A DNA stretch of 53,259 nucleotides from Streptomyces atratus (GTDB taxonomy: Bacteria > Actinomycetota > Actinomycetes > Streptomycetales > Streptomycetaceae): the NCBI RefSeq assembly GCF_900119365.1, contig NZ_FPJO01000038.1, forward strand, positions 1 to 53,259, read 5' to 3'. Below are positions 8,010-15,454 of this stretch, one piece after another. The translations under genes and the position numbers were made by a program. The notes below the pieces were generated by a model, which made no database searches, was not told the DNA's origin, and saw nothing but the letters and a program-made list of their open reading frames with translations. Positions within the stretch are counted from its first letter, which is position 1. Every line of letters starts with the position of its first letter.

Positions 8010-9245
8010 ATGAGCCAGGACTCCGCCGCCGTTACGGAGGCCGTACGGAAGCTCAGCGGCCGTCGACGACGAGAGGTCGTCGCCGTGCTGCTGTTCAGCG
8101 GCGGCCCCATCTTCGAGAGTTCGATCCCGCTCTCCGTGTTCGGAATCGACCGCCAGGACGCGGGAGTTCCGCGCTACCGACTCCTCGTCTGCGGCGGGGA
8201 AGAAGGACCGCTGCGGACCACCGGGGGACTCGAACTCACCGCGCCCTACGGGCTGGAGGCGATCAGCAGGGCCGGCACCGTCGTGGTGCCCGCCTGGCGT
8301 TCGATCACCTCGCCACCGCCCGCCGAGGCGCTGGAGGCGCTGCGCCGCGCCCACGAGGAGGGCGCACGCATCGTCGGTCTGTGCACCGGCGCGTTCGTGC
8401 TCGCCGCCGCCGGCCTGCTGGACGGCCGCCCGGCGACCACGCACTGGATGTACGCACCGACGCTGGCCAAGCGCTACCCGTCGGTCCACGTCGATCCGCG
8501 TGAGCTCTTCGTCGACGACGGCGATGTGCTCACCTCCGCCGGGACAGCGGCGGGGATCGATCTCTGTCTGCACATAGTCCGCACGGACCACGGCACGGAG
8601 GCCGCCGGGGCACTGGCCCGCCGGCTCGTCGTGCCGCCGCGGCGCAGTGGCGGTCAGGAGCGCTATCTCGACAGGTCTTTACCTGAGGAGATCGGCTCCG
8701 ACCCGCTCGCCGAGGTCGTGGCCTGGGCACTGGAGCACCTCCACGAGCAGTTCGACGTGGAGACGCTGGCCGCGCGCGCCTACATGAGCAGGCGGACCTT
8801 CGACCGCAGGTTCCGTTCGCTCACCGGCAGCGCACCGCTCCAGTGGCTGATCACCCAGCGGGTGCTGCAGGCGCAGCGGCTGCTGGAGACGTCCGAGTAC
8901 TCGGTCGACGAGGTGGCGGGCCGCTGCGGCTTCCGCTCGCCGGTCGCGCTGCGCGGACACTTCCGGCGTCAGCTGGGCTCCTCCCCCGCCGCGTACCGGG
9001 CCGCCTACCGGGCCCGCCGTCCGCAGGGCGGTGGCGCGGAGCCCGTGGCCGCGGTGACCGAGCCCGTCGTGCCCGCCCAGGGCAACGCGGTGATCCGGCG
9101 CGCCGCTGCCGCGGCCACCCCACCGGGCCCGCATGTCATCACGTCGCCGACGGCCGGCCCGGTCCAGTCGGAGCAGGGGAAACCCGGCCCCGACCCGTAC
9201 GCGACCGGACGCCCGACCCTGCCGGGGCAACGGAGTGCCCCGTAG
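8010..9245 (+). CDS. adpA: AdpA, AraC-family master regulator of development and secondary metabolism
   Basis: AdpA (BldH in S. coelicolor) activates and represses hundreds of genes for aerial growth and antibiotic production. The 411-residue protein has an N-terminal DJ-1/PfpI-like dimerisation domain (about 25-195; LCTGAFVLAAAGLLDGR surrounds the nucleophile-elbow cysteine). A linker follows, then two AraC helix-turn-helix units (about 240-335; MSRRTFDRRFRSLTG, then VDEVAGRCGFRSP). The C-terminal tail after 345 is proline/alanine rich and variable. A TTA codon in the linker makes translation depend on the bldA tRNA. It is followed 9 nt later by orn, the order known in streptomycetes. Confidence 0.96.
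   Translation: MSQDSAAVTEAVRKLSGRRRREVVAVLLFSGGPIFESSIPLSVFGIDRQDAGVPRYRLLVCGGEEGPLRTTGGLELTAPYGLEAISRAGTVVVPAWRSITSPPPAEALEALRRAHEEGARIVGLCTGAFVLAAAGLLDGRPATTHWMYAPTLAKRYPSVHVDPRELFVDDGDVLTSAGTAAGIDLCLHIVRTDHGTEAAGALARRLVVPPRRSGGQERYLDRSLPEEIGSDPLAEVVAWALEHLHEQFDVETLAARAYMSRRTFDRRFRSLTGSAPLQWLITQRVLQAQRLLETSEYSVDEVAGRCGFRSPVALRGHFRRQLGSSPAAYRAAYRARRPQGGGAEPVAAVTEPVVPAQGNAVIRRAAAAATPPGPHVITSPTAGPVQSEQGKPGPDPYATGRPTLPGQRSAP
8679..8681 (+). promoter_or_regulatory. TTA leucine codon (bldA control point) in adpA
   Basis: Codon 224 of adpA is TTA, in frame between the dimerisation and DNA-binding domains (RS-L-PEE). In Streptomyces this codon is read only by the bldA tRNA, which couples AdpA synthesis to development. 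The linker position is the one known from adpA genes of other streptomycetes. Confidence 0.9.
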
Positions 9246-9254
9246 GGTGGGGTC

Positions 9255-9857
9255 ATGAACGATCGCATGGTGTGGATCGACTGCGAGATGACCGGGCTCT
9301 CGTTGACGGAAGACGCACTCATCGAGGTGGCCGCGCTGGTCACCGACTCGGAGCTGAACGTGCTCGGCGAAGGGGTGGACATCGTGATCCGCCCGCCGGA
9401 CACGGCCCTGGAGACCATGCCCGAGGTGGTGCGGCAGATGCACACCTCCTCGGGCCTCCTCGACGAGCTGGCCGGGGGCACCACCCTGGCCGACGCCGAG
9501 GCCCAGGTGCTGAACTACGTCCGCGAGCATGTGAAGGAGCCCGGCAAGGCCCCGCTCTGCGGGAACTCCGTCTCCACCGACCGCGGTTTCCTGGCACGGG
9601 ACATGGCGGCCCTGGAGGGCTACCTCCACTACCGGATCGTCGATGTCTCCTCGATCAAGGAGCTGGCGCGCCGCTGGTACCCGCGGGCGTACTTCAACAG
9701 TCCGGCCAAGAACGGCAACCACCGGGCGCTCGCGGACATCCGTGACTCGATCACGGAGCTGCGCTACTACCGCGAGGCGGTCTTCGTGCCGCAGCCCGGT
9801 CCGGACTCGGAGCGCGCGAAGGCCATCGCGGCGCACGTCGCGCCGCCCGCGCCGTAG
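9255..9857 (+). CDS. orn: Oligoribonuclease
   Basis: Orn degrades 2-5 nt RNAs to mononucleotides and hydrolyses pGpG, the last step of c-di-GMP turnover. The 200-residue protein is a DEDDh exonuclease: WIDCEMTGL (Exo I), a central LCGNSVSTDRGFLARDM (Exo II) and NHRALADIRDSI (Exo III) carry the acidic and histidine residues expected. Either ATG 9255 or ATG 9267 could be the start; the first gives the usual length. It follows adpA by 9 nt and may be partly cotranscribed with it. Its role in c-di-GMP breakdown links it functionally to cdgA further on. Confidence 0.95.
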   Translation: MNDRMVWIDCEMTGLSLTEDALIEVAALVTDSELNVLGEGVDIVIRPPDTALETMPEVVRQMHTSSGLLDELAGGTTLADAEAQVLNYVREHVKEPGKAPLCGNSVSTDRGFLARDMAALEGYLHYRIVDVSSIKELARRWYPRAYFNSPAKNGNHRALADIRDSITELRYYREAVFVPQPGPDSERAKAIAAHVAPPAP

Positions 9858-9867
9858 GACCTTGTGA

Positions 9868-9909
9868 AGCCGCTGGTCATAACCCTTTCGGGGGTCGGGA
9901 TCAGCGGCT
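9868..9909 (+). terminator. Imperfect hairpin downstream of orn
   Basis: The outer arms AGCCGCTG and CAGCGGCT (9868-9875, 9902-9909) close an imperfect inner stem with a TTTCG-type loop. It lies right after the orn stop and before the tRNA-His promoter region, where a terminator is expected. Confidence 0.5.
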
Positions 9910-9983
9910 GAACAACTGGGGAGCGAGCACCCTCTCGGACCCTGTACACTTTTTCTCGGCCGGTCAGAAAAAGACCGGGCATG

Positions 9984-10056
9984 GTGGGTATAGCTCAGAT
10001 GGTAGAGCACCTGGTTGTGGTCCAGGATGTCGCGGGTTCGAGTCCCGTTACTCACC
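9984..10056 (+). tRNA. tRNA-His (GTG anticodon)
   Basis: The gene folds into a complete cloverleaf. The acceptor stem GTGGGTA (9984-9990) pairs with TACTCAC (10049-10055), with an extra genomic G at 9983 before it and discriminator C at 10056, as expected for tRNA-His. The anticodon stem CCTGG/CCAGG holds the loop TTGTGGT with anticodon GTG at 10017-10019. The T-loop GGTTCGAGTCC is canonical. CCA is not encoded. Confidence 0.97.
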
Positions 10057-10061
10057 CTGAA

Positions 10062-10097
10062 GAGAAGGGCCCCGGTCTTCGGACCGGGGCCCTTCTC
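10062..10097 (+). terminator. Terminator of tRNA-His
   Basis: A perfect 16-bp stem (10062-10077 with 10082-10097) is capped by a TTCG tetraloop, directly downstream of the tRNA. The extra-stable UUCG loop and the position make this a confident terminator. Confidence 0.85.
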
Positions 10098-10109
10098 GTG
10101 TCTGAGCCC

Positions 10110-10398
10110 TCCTCAGCGGGTCGTCGGCGTGGACCGAGACCAGCAGCACCCCGTCGACGCGGTGCGCGGTCAGGTACTGGGCCGGCCGGCGGCGCTCGCG
10201 GTCGTTGCCGACGAGGGTGAGCAGCAGTTGCGTGTCGGTGTCGGCGAGCGCCGCGCCGACACCGCGGACGATGTCGGAGAAGTACGGCTCGGCGAAGAAG
10301 CAGGGCTCCGGCTCGGGCACCACCAGGGCGATCGTGTCCGTGCGGGTTCGCGGCGAGCGCGCGGGCCGCGCGGTTGGGTACGTGGCCCAGACCCATAG
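10110..10398 (-). pseudogene. Remnant of a LacI-family regulator
   Basis: On the reverse strand the sequence encodes the junction of a LacI DNA-binding domain and the start of its ligand domain. LGHVPNRAARALA is in one frame, then RTDTIALVVPEPEPCFFAEP and a segment ending in HRVDGVLLVSVHADDPL are in another. The two are joined after one extra cytosine near 10350, a clear frameshift. The N-terminal helix-turn-helix is missing upstream. The C-terminal two thirds are missing where the frame runs into the tRNA-His terminator. It cannot be functional. A LacI gene downstream of orn and tRNA-His in related streptomycetes may be the intact version. Confidence 0.75.
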
Positions 10399-10522
10399 GG
10401 GCACCCCCGCGAGCGGACGGTTCCGCCCTGTCTGTAACGTGCGCCTGAACTATGACCCGGCTGTGGGGGCAGCTCCGCCCGGCACGGCTCAACGGGAACG
10501 ATTCAAACGGGGAGAACCAAAT

Positions 10523-11116
10523 ATGCGCACGTGGACTCGTGCTGTGCCGGCGGCGGTGGGCGCCCTTACGCTGGCTGTGGCGCTGGCCGGCTGCAACGAC
10601 TCGGATTCGGGGAAGGGCCGGCGCAGCTCCGGCTCCGGCTCCTCGGACGGCAGTACGACCTACCGCCTGGGCGAGGCCAGCCCGCCGCAGGAAAGCACCA
10701 TGAAGGAGTCGAAGGGCAGCAAGTTCACGGTGACGCCCACCAAGGTGCAGACCGGAACGAAGGCCGACATGGACAACTCCGGCCTGGACAAGGCCAAGGA
10801 CAAGGACCCCAAGGTCCCCGTGTACGTGTGGTCCACCCTCACCCACAAGAGCGGCAAGTCCATGGAAGTCGGCGACATGGACAGCGGCCTGGTCGTCAAG
10901 ACGGACAAGGGCGAGCGCACCAGGGCCCTCATCGTCATCATGGGCGATGCCAAGTGGCCGAACTGCCCGGAGCCGGACACCTTGAAGAAGCTGAGCGCGG
11001 GGCAGTCCGAGAAGATCTGCACCGCCTTCCTCATCCCCGAAGGCCAGAAGGCCGCCGCAGTCCAACTGAGCCAGGGCTTCTCCAACGAAGTGCTGGAGTG
11101 GCCGGTCAAGAACTGA
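10523..11116 (+). CDS. Putative lipoprotein
   Basis: This 197-residue protein begins with a lipoprotein signal: a positive MRTWTR start, a hydrophobic core and the lipobox LAGC with the lipidated cysteine at about residue 28. A Ser/Gly-rich linker follows. The mature domain is Lys- and Asp-rich (TVTPTKVQTGTKADM, VYVWSTLTHKSGKSM) and resembles small beta-sandwich extracellular domains seen in Streptomyces lipoproteins. A GGGGAGA site precedes ATG 10523. It lies as an intact island between two gene relics. The function is unknown. Confidence 0.8.
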   Translation: MRTWTRAVPAAVGALTLAVALAGCNDSDSGKGRRSSGSGSSDGSTTYRLGEASPPQESTMKESKGSKFTVTPTKVQTGTKADMDNSGLDKAKDKDPKVPVYVWSTLTHKSGKSMEVGDMDSGLVVKTDKGERTRALIVIMGDAKWPNCPEPDTLKKLSAGQSEKICTAFLIPEGQKAAAVQLSQGFSNEVLEWPVKN

Positions 11117-11171
11117 CCTGTCCGGGGCCCTGCCGAGCCAGGTGGCCGGCGGGGCCTCGCCGCTTGAAGCG

Positions 11172-11347
11172 CGGTCACTGACCCGGTTGACGCCGGCGCC
11201 GATCTGGCAGCTGCCGCGCTTGGCCAGCGCGACGAAGTACATCCGTGCCACCCCCGGCGAGTCGTAGCCGTCCTCGGGGAAGCCCACGTCATCGATCGCG
11301 TACGCCTCGGGCGAGATGTGTGCGGCAGCCCAACGGGCCAACCGTTC
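11172..11347 (-). pseudogene. Fragment of an IS701-type transposase
   Basis: The reverse strand reads LARWAAAHISPEAYAIDDVG, then FPEDGYDSPGVARMY and KRGSCQIGAGVNRVSD. This matches the first catalytic-aspartate region of IS701-family DDE transposases (AIDD.GF.KDG..SPGV.R.Y). Weaker similarity may reach to about 11410. Both ends are missing, and the fragment abuts the 3' end of the lipoprotein gene. The 345-bp gap 11117-11460 holds nothing else I can name. Confidence 0.7.
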
Positions 11348-11460
11348 GACCTCGTGCTCCAGCTGCTCGACCGGCGCCCGGGTCTGCTCGGCGGCCGGGC
11401 CCTCGCACCTGGAACGACCAATCCGCCGCAGGTCGAGATCGTCTGACCGGCCGTCAACGC

Positions 11461-12432
11461 CTATCCGAAGGCCGAGGGGGGCGGCGCCGGGGACGGCTTG
11501 GCGTCCGCGTCGCTCACCGCCGCCGCGCCGCCGGTGAAGTCGGCGAGCGCCCGCCCGTGTTCGACGCGTCCGGGGTGCGGATCGGTCGCGACCCGGCGGG
11601 TCAGCTCCGCGACCTTCAGCGGCAGGTCCGAGGCGAGCAGCACGGCGTTGCCGAAGCGGCGGCCGCGCCACACGGTCGGATCGGCGGCGAGGGCCAGCTC
11701 GGGAAAGACGGCGGCCGCGGTGGCGATCTGGCCGCGCAGATGGGTCAGCGGCGGCCCGTCCGCGAGGTTGGCGACGTAGCTCCCGCCGGGCTTCAGGACC
11801 CGGCGGACCTCGGCGAGGAACTCGGTGCTGGTGAGGTGTGCGGGGGTACGGGCCCCGCTGAAGACATCGGCGATGACGAGATCCGCCCAGCCGTCCTGGA
11901 TCTTGCCGAGCCCGGCGCGGGCGTCGGTGGCCCTGACCCTGATCCTGGCCTGCGGGTCCAGCGGCAGTTCCCGGCGGACGAGTTGGACGAGCGCCGCGTC
12001 CAACTCGACGACCTGCTGGGTGGAGCGGGGCCGGGTCGCCGCGATGTAGCGGGCGAGCGTGAACGCGCCGCCGCCCAGGTGCACCACGTGCAGGGGCTGT
12101 CCGGGGGGTGCGACGAGATCGGCGATGTGGCCGATCCTGCGCTGGTACTCGAAGGACAGGAACGTGGGGTCGTCGAGATCCACATGGGACTGCGGGGCGC
12201 CGTCCAGCGTCAGCGTCCAGGCGCGCGGCCGCTCCCGGTCGGGGACCAGCTCGGCGAGGGAGCCGTCCACCGGTTCGGCGAGGGGCTCCGCCCTGCGCCC
12301 GCCGCGCCCGGCGCCGCGCTCGGCCCTGCCCCCGGTCTTCTCCTCGGCCGCGTTCGCGGCCCTGTTCCCGGCCTTGCGGTCGGACCGCTTACGGGCGCCC
12401 GCACCTCCGCTCGACGCTCCTCGACGTGCCAC
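11461..12432 (-). CDS. Spermidine-synthase-like methyltransferase-fold protein
   Basis: This 323-residue protein has a low-complexity basic N-terminus (Arg/Ala/Gly-rich, about 1-50). A Rossmann fold like spermidine synthase follows: VVHLGGGAFTLARYIA (nucleotide-binding loop), QVVELDAALVQLV, DARAGLG, WADLVIADVFSG and VLKPGGSYVANL. Family members bind decarboxylated SAM or SAM; whether this one makes polyamines is not clear, since actinobacterial members are often annotated only by fold. GTG 12432 is the most upstream plausible start. It forms a single transcription unit or follows the next upstream minus-strand gene. Confidence 0.8.
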   Translation of the reverse strand: MARRGASSGGAGARKRSDRKAGNRAANAAEEKTGGRAERGAGRGGRRAEPLAEPVDGSLAELVPDRERPRAWTLTLDGAPQSHVDLDDPTFLSFEYQRRIGHIADLVAPPGQPLHVVHLGGGAFTLARYIAATRPRSTQQVVELDAALVQLVRRELPLDPQARIRVRATDARAGLGKIQDGWADLVIADVFSGARTPAHLTSTEFLAEVRRVLKPGGSYVANLADGPPLTHLRGQIATAAAVFPELALAADPTVWRGRRFGNAVLLASDLPLKVAELTRRVATDPHPGRVEHGRALADFTGGAAAVSDADAKPSPAPPPSAFG

Positions 12433-12542
12433 CGCTGCTCGTGCCCGCTCACTGCTCTTCGCTCCGGACCGGTAGGGAACCGGCCGTGCCGGGGAAACCC
12501 GCCCACCTGCCCATTATGGGCGCGCGGGCGAGGAAGCGGCGG

Positions 12543-12986
12543 TCAGCGGCAGTTGTCGGCCGCCTCGATCAGCCGGGCCGCCTCGTCGAGTGCGGCCCGC
12601 AGCACCGCCGGGTCGGTGACCGGGGCGTCGTCCTCGGGCGGCAGCAGCCAGCCGCTGCCGGTGACCGGCGGCTCGGCGGGGATGCGAAGCCCGCGGCCGG
12701 CGGTCTGCGTACAGGCGCTGCCCGGTACGTCCCAGGCCTCGGCGGTCCCCGGCGGCACGAGGAAGCCGAGGGTGTCGCAGGCGCCGTCGTGCAGGACCGG
12801 GCCGATGTCCTGCTCGGCGTCCCGGCGCAGGATGTCCACGGCCTCCAGGCCCTGGCGGGCCGGGACGGTCACCAGGTCGCAGGGTTCGCCGCCGTGGCCG
12901 TCCGTGGCAGTGGTGGGCGCCGGGGCAACCGTCGCGGCCGGGGTCGTCGCAGTCGTACGCGAGTCGGTCTCCGTGCCGAGATGCAA
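12543..12986 (-). CDS. Conserved protein of unknown function
   Basis: This protein of about 147 residues has no membrane segment. I prefer a TTG start at 12986 because the GGAGAGG site lies 7 nt before it; TTG 12989 and an ATG further upstream are alternatives. The sequence has a Thr/Pro/Ala-rich N-terminus, then PCDLVTVPARQGLEAVDILR, a GPVLHDGACDTLGFLVPPGT segment, and a Trp-containing LLPPED near the C-terminus. Four cysteines are spread through it. It is divergent from the XRE/TPR regulator gene, a pairing that could mean shared control. No function is assignable. Confidence 0.65.
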   Translation of the reverse strand: MHLGTETDSRTTATTPAATVAPAPTTATDGHGGEPCDLVTVPARQGLEAVDILRRDAEQDIGPVLHDGACDTLGFLVPPGTAEAWDVPGSACTQTAGRGLRIPAEPPVTGSGWLLPPEDDAPVTDPAVLRAALDEAARLIEAADNCR

Positions 12987-13242
12987 CAAGGGACCTCTCC
13001 TCTCATCGCCGGGCGGAGCCGGATTCCGTCTCCTCATGGACCAACGCCCCGACAGCGTCAAGGGCTACGGTGCCACGCCGCCGCAAAGGGTGGCAGTTCA
13101 TGGCAGATCGTGGGCGAGATGCCCGCTTTATTGGCAAACGCCGCGTGTGTACCTCGTCACAACCGGTACGTTCTTGCTCCGCCGGGACACCGGAAGCAGG
13201 AAGCCCGGCTGCAGAAGAGCTGCAGAAGAGAGGTCCCCGCCC

Positions 13243-14610
13243 ATGGTGTCGACAGGGGCAGTGCCCAACCTCGCCTTCCGGCGGCTGCGCGGACAGCGCT
13301 CCGCCGGGGAGTTCGCTGCCGCGGTACGCAGATCGGCCCGTGAGATCGGCGAGCAGGTCGCGTGCGACGCCCGGTACATCGGACGCGTGGAGTCCGGGGA
13401 GATCCGCTGCCCCAACTACGCGTACGAACGGGTTTTCCTGCACATGTTCCCCGGAACGACCCTGGCGGACCTGGGCTTCTCGCCGCGCGAAACCGTACGC
13501 GGCCGGGGAGCGCGGGTCACCGCCGAAACCCCACCGCCCCCTACGCTCCACAGCGACCCCGACGAGGAGAGCGACGTGCTGCGTCGCGTATTCATGACGA
13601 GCGGCACCGCCACGATGGCGGCCGCGACCCTGGGCCTGGGCCTCGGCTCCGCATCCGCCGCCGCTGCCGCCACCGCCCCGCCCGACCCGCGCCGGGTCGG
13701 CGAGAGCGAGGTGAGCGCCGTCGAGAAGGCGGTGCGGCAGATCCGGCTGCTCGACGACCGGCACGGCGGCGACGGCCTGTACCGCAAGGCGTTCCAGCCG
13801 CTGCGGGCGGCGTACGCGCTGCTCGACTCCGGGACGGCCACCAAGCGCTCCACCGCCGACAGACTGCATGCCGGAGCGGGCGAACTGGCCATCTCGGCGG
13901 GCTGGCTGGCCCATGACTCGGGCCGGTTCGAGGACGCCCGCTCGCACTACGCGGAGGCGCTCGCCACCGCACGGGTGGCCGGTGATCCGGCGCTGGAGGC
14001 GCATGCGTTCTGCAATGCGTCGTTCCTGGCCCGGGACACCGGGCGGCCCCGCGAGTCGGTGCGGGCGGCGGAGGCCGCGCAGCGGGCGGCGCAGCCGCTG
14101 GGCTCGCCCCGGCTGCTGGCGCTGCTCGCGCTGCGGGAGGCGGGCGGCCGGGCGGGGCTCGGGGACCGTACGGGCTGCGAGTGGGCGCTCGGCCGGGCGC
14201 ACACCGCGTTCGGGCGCGGTCCGTGCGACGCCGATCCGGAGTGGATGACCTTCTTCCGGGAGGCGGAGCTGGAGATGCTGGAGGCGCAGTGCTGGTCGGC
14301 GCTGGGCGACTGGCCGCGGGCGGCCCGGCACGCGCTGCGGGCCACCCGGCTCCAGGACCCGCACTTCACCCGGAACCACGCGCTGTACCGGGCCGAGCTG
14401 ACCTGGGACCTGGCCCACGCGGACCGGGCCGCGGAGGCGGCGGCGGCCGGCCATCAGGTGCTCGACCTGCTGGACCGCGTCCAGTCGACCCGCATCCGGG
14501 CGATGCTGGCGCAGGCGGTGGGGGTGCTGAAGCCGCAGCGGTGCGTGGCGGAGGTACGGGAGTTCCTGGAGCGGTACGCGGAGGCGGCTGAGGCCGCCGC
14601 CTCCGCGTAG
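13243..14610 (+). CDS. XRE-type regulator with TPR-like helical domain
   Basis: This 455-residue protein has an N-terminal helix-turn-helix (about 20-60; REIGEQVACDARYIGRVESG). A linker contains an alanine-rich, signal-like hydrophobic patch (MTSGTATMAAATLGLGLGSA, about 122-141). A large TPR-like helical repeat domain follows (about 165-445; GWLAHDSGRFEDARSHYAEA, then ALEAHAFCNASFLA). The architecture matches the NsdA/NsdB-like regulators of Streptomyces development and antibiotic production. I would not assign it to one of these without alignment. A duplicated 11-nt block sits at its ribosome binding site. Confidence 0.8.
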   Translation: MVSTGAVPNLAFRRLRGQRSAGEFAAAVRRSAREIGEQVACDARYIGRVESGEIRCPNYAYERVFLHMFPGTTLADLGFSPRETVRGRGARVTAETPPPPTLHSDPDEESDVLRRVFMTSGTATMAAATLGLGLGSASAAAAATAPPDPRRVGESEVSAVEKAVRQIRLLDDRHGGDGLYRKAFQPLRAAYALLDSGTATKRSTADRLHAGAGELAISAGWLAHDSGRFEDARSHYAEALATARVAGDPALEAHAFCNASFLARDTGRPRESVRAAEAAQRAAQPLGSPRLLALLALREAGGRAGLGDRTGCEWALGRAHTAFGRGPCDADPEWMTFFREAELEMLEAQCWSALGDWPRAARHALRATRLQDPHFTRNHALYRAELTWDLAHADRAAEAAAAGHQVLDLLDRVQSTRIRAMLAQAVGVLKPQRCVAEVREFLERYAEAAEAAASA

Positions 14611-14613
14611 GTC

Positions 14614-15210
14614 CTAACGGTCCAGGTGGCCCGTGTCGTTCCAGCGTTCGATCGCGGGGGCCCCGTACGCCCAGCCCAGCACCGAGAGCGAGGTCGGGTC
14701 GAGCCGGATCCGCGCCGCGAACGACACGTCCTCGCCGAGCCACCGCGCCCCCAGCGCCCGCAGGATGTGCCCGTGGGCGAAGACCAGCACATCGCGGTCG
14801 GCCGAGCGGGCCCACTCCACGATCTCGTCGGCGCGGGCGGACAGCTCGGCCAGGGTCTCGCCCTCCGGCACCCCGTCGCGCCAGATGAACCAGTCCGGCC
14901 GGATCGCCTTGATCTCGGCCGGGGTCATCCCCTCGTACGCCCCGTAGTCCCACTCCATGAGCGCGTCCCACGGCTCGGCCCGGTCCGCGAATCCGGCGAT
15001 CTCGCAGGTCTCCCTGGCCCGCAGCAACGGGCTGGTGCGCACTTCCAGGCCCGGCAGCTCCGCCCACGGCCCGCGCCGCAGCCGCTCGCCGAGGAGCTTC
15101 GCGCCCGCCCGGCCGGTGTCGAGCAGCGGGATGTCCGTCCTGCCGGTGTGATTGCCCTTGACGGACCATTCCGTCTGGCCGTGCCGGGCGAGCAGGATAC
15201 GCGGTGCCAT
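14614..15210 (-). CDS. Histidine phosphatase family protein (phosphoglycerate-mutase-like)
   Basis: This 198-residue enzyme has the RHG motif near the N-terminus (LLARHGQTEWSVKGNHTGRT) with the phospho-accepting histidine. It also has the second conserved arginine (RTSPLLRARET), the acidic EWDYGAYEG loop and the second catalytic histidine in VLVFAHGHILRALGARWLG. The substrate could be a sugar phosphate, a phosphoglycerate or a nucleotide-derived metabolite; sequence alone does not tell. ATG 15210 is chosen because GGGAGAG lies 6 nt upstream. It converges with the XRE/TPR gene with only 3 nt between stops. Confidence 0.85.
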   Translation of the reverse strand: MAPRILLARHGQTEWSVKGNHTGRTDIPLLDTGRAGAKLLGERLRRGPWAELPGLEVRTSPLLRARETCEIAGFADRAEPWDALMEWDYGAYEGMTPAEIKAIRPDWFIWRDGVPEGETLAELSARADEIVEWARSADRDVLVFAHGHILRALGARWLGEDVSFAARIRLDPTSLSVLGWAYGAPAIERWNDTGHLDR

Positions 15211-15454
15211 GACGGCTCTCCCTGAACTGAGATCTGAGGCCGGCGATCGAGACGACATGGATCATCCGGTTTTCCCATCATCGCGCACGTGATCGCGAGG
15301 CAACCTCCCGGGCCGAACCGGCGTCCCACTCTGCGCGGAGAAATCTGCGCGCACCGGGCGCCCCGGAAGGACCCCGGGGGAATCGCGACCGAGCCGCACC
15401 GTACGGTTGAACGCCCGCCTTCGGTCGCATGAACACATGATGGAGAAATTCCGG

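Noticed and set aside
10052..11671. 539-codon reverse frame spanning the LacI and IS701 fragments and the lipoprotein gene
   Set aside because: It joins unrelated relics by chance. The middle is antisense to a lipoprotein gene with its own signal peptide and ribosome site.
11245..13242. Plus-strand extension of the XRE/TPR gene to a 1121-codon frame
   Set aside because: The first 660 codons lie antisense to the spermidine-synthase-like and unknown genes and have no domain. The real start is ATG 13243, with a ribosome site and a helix-turn-helix right after it.
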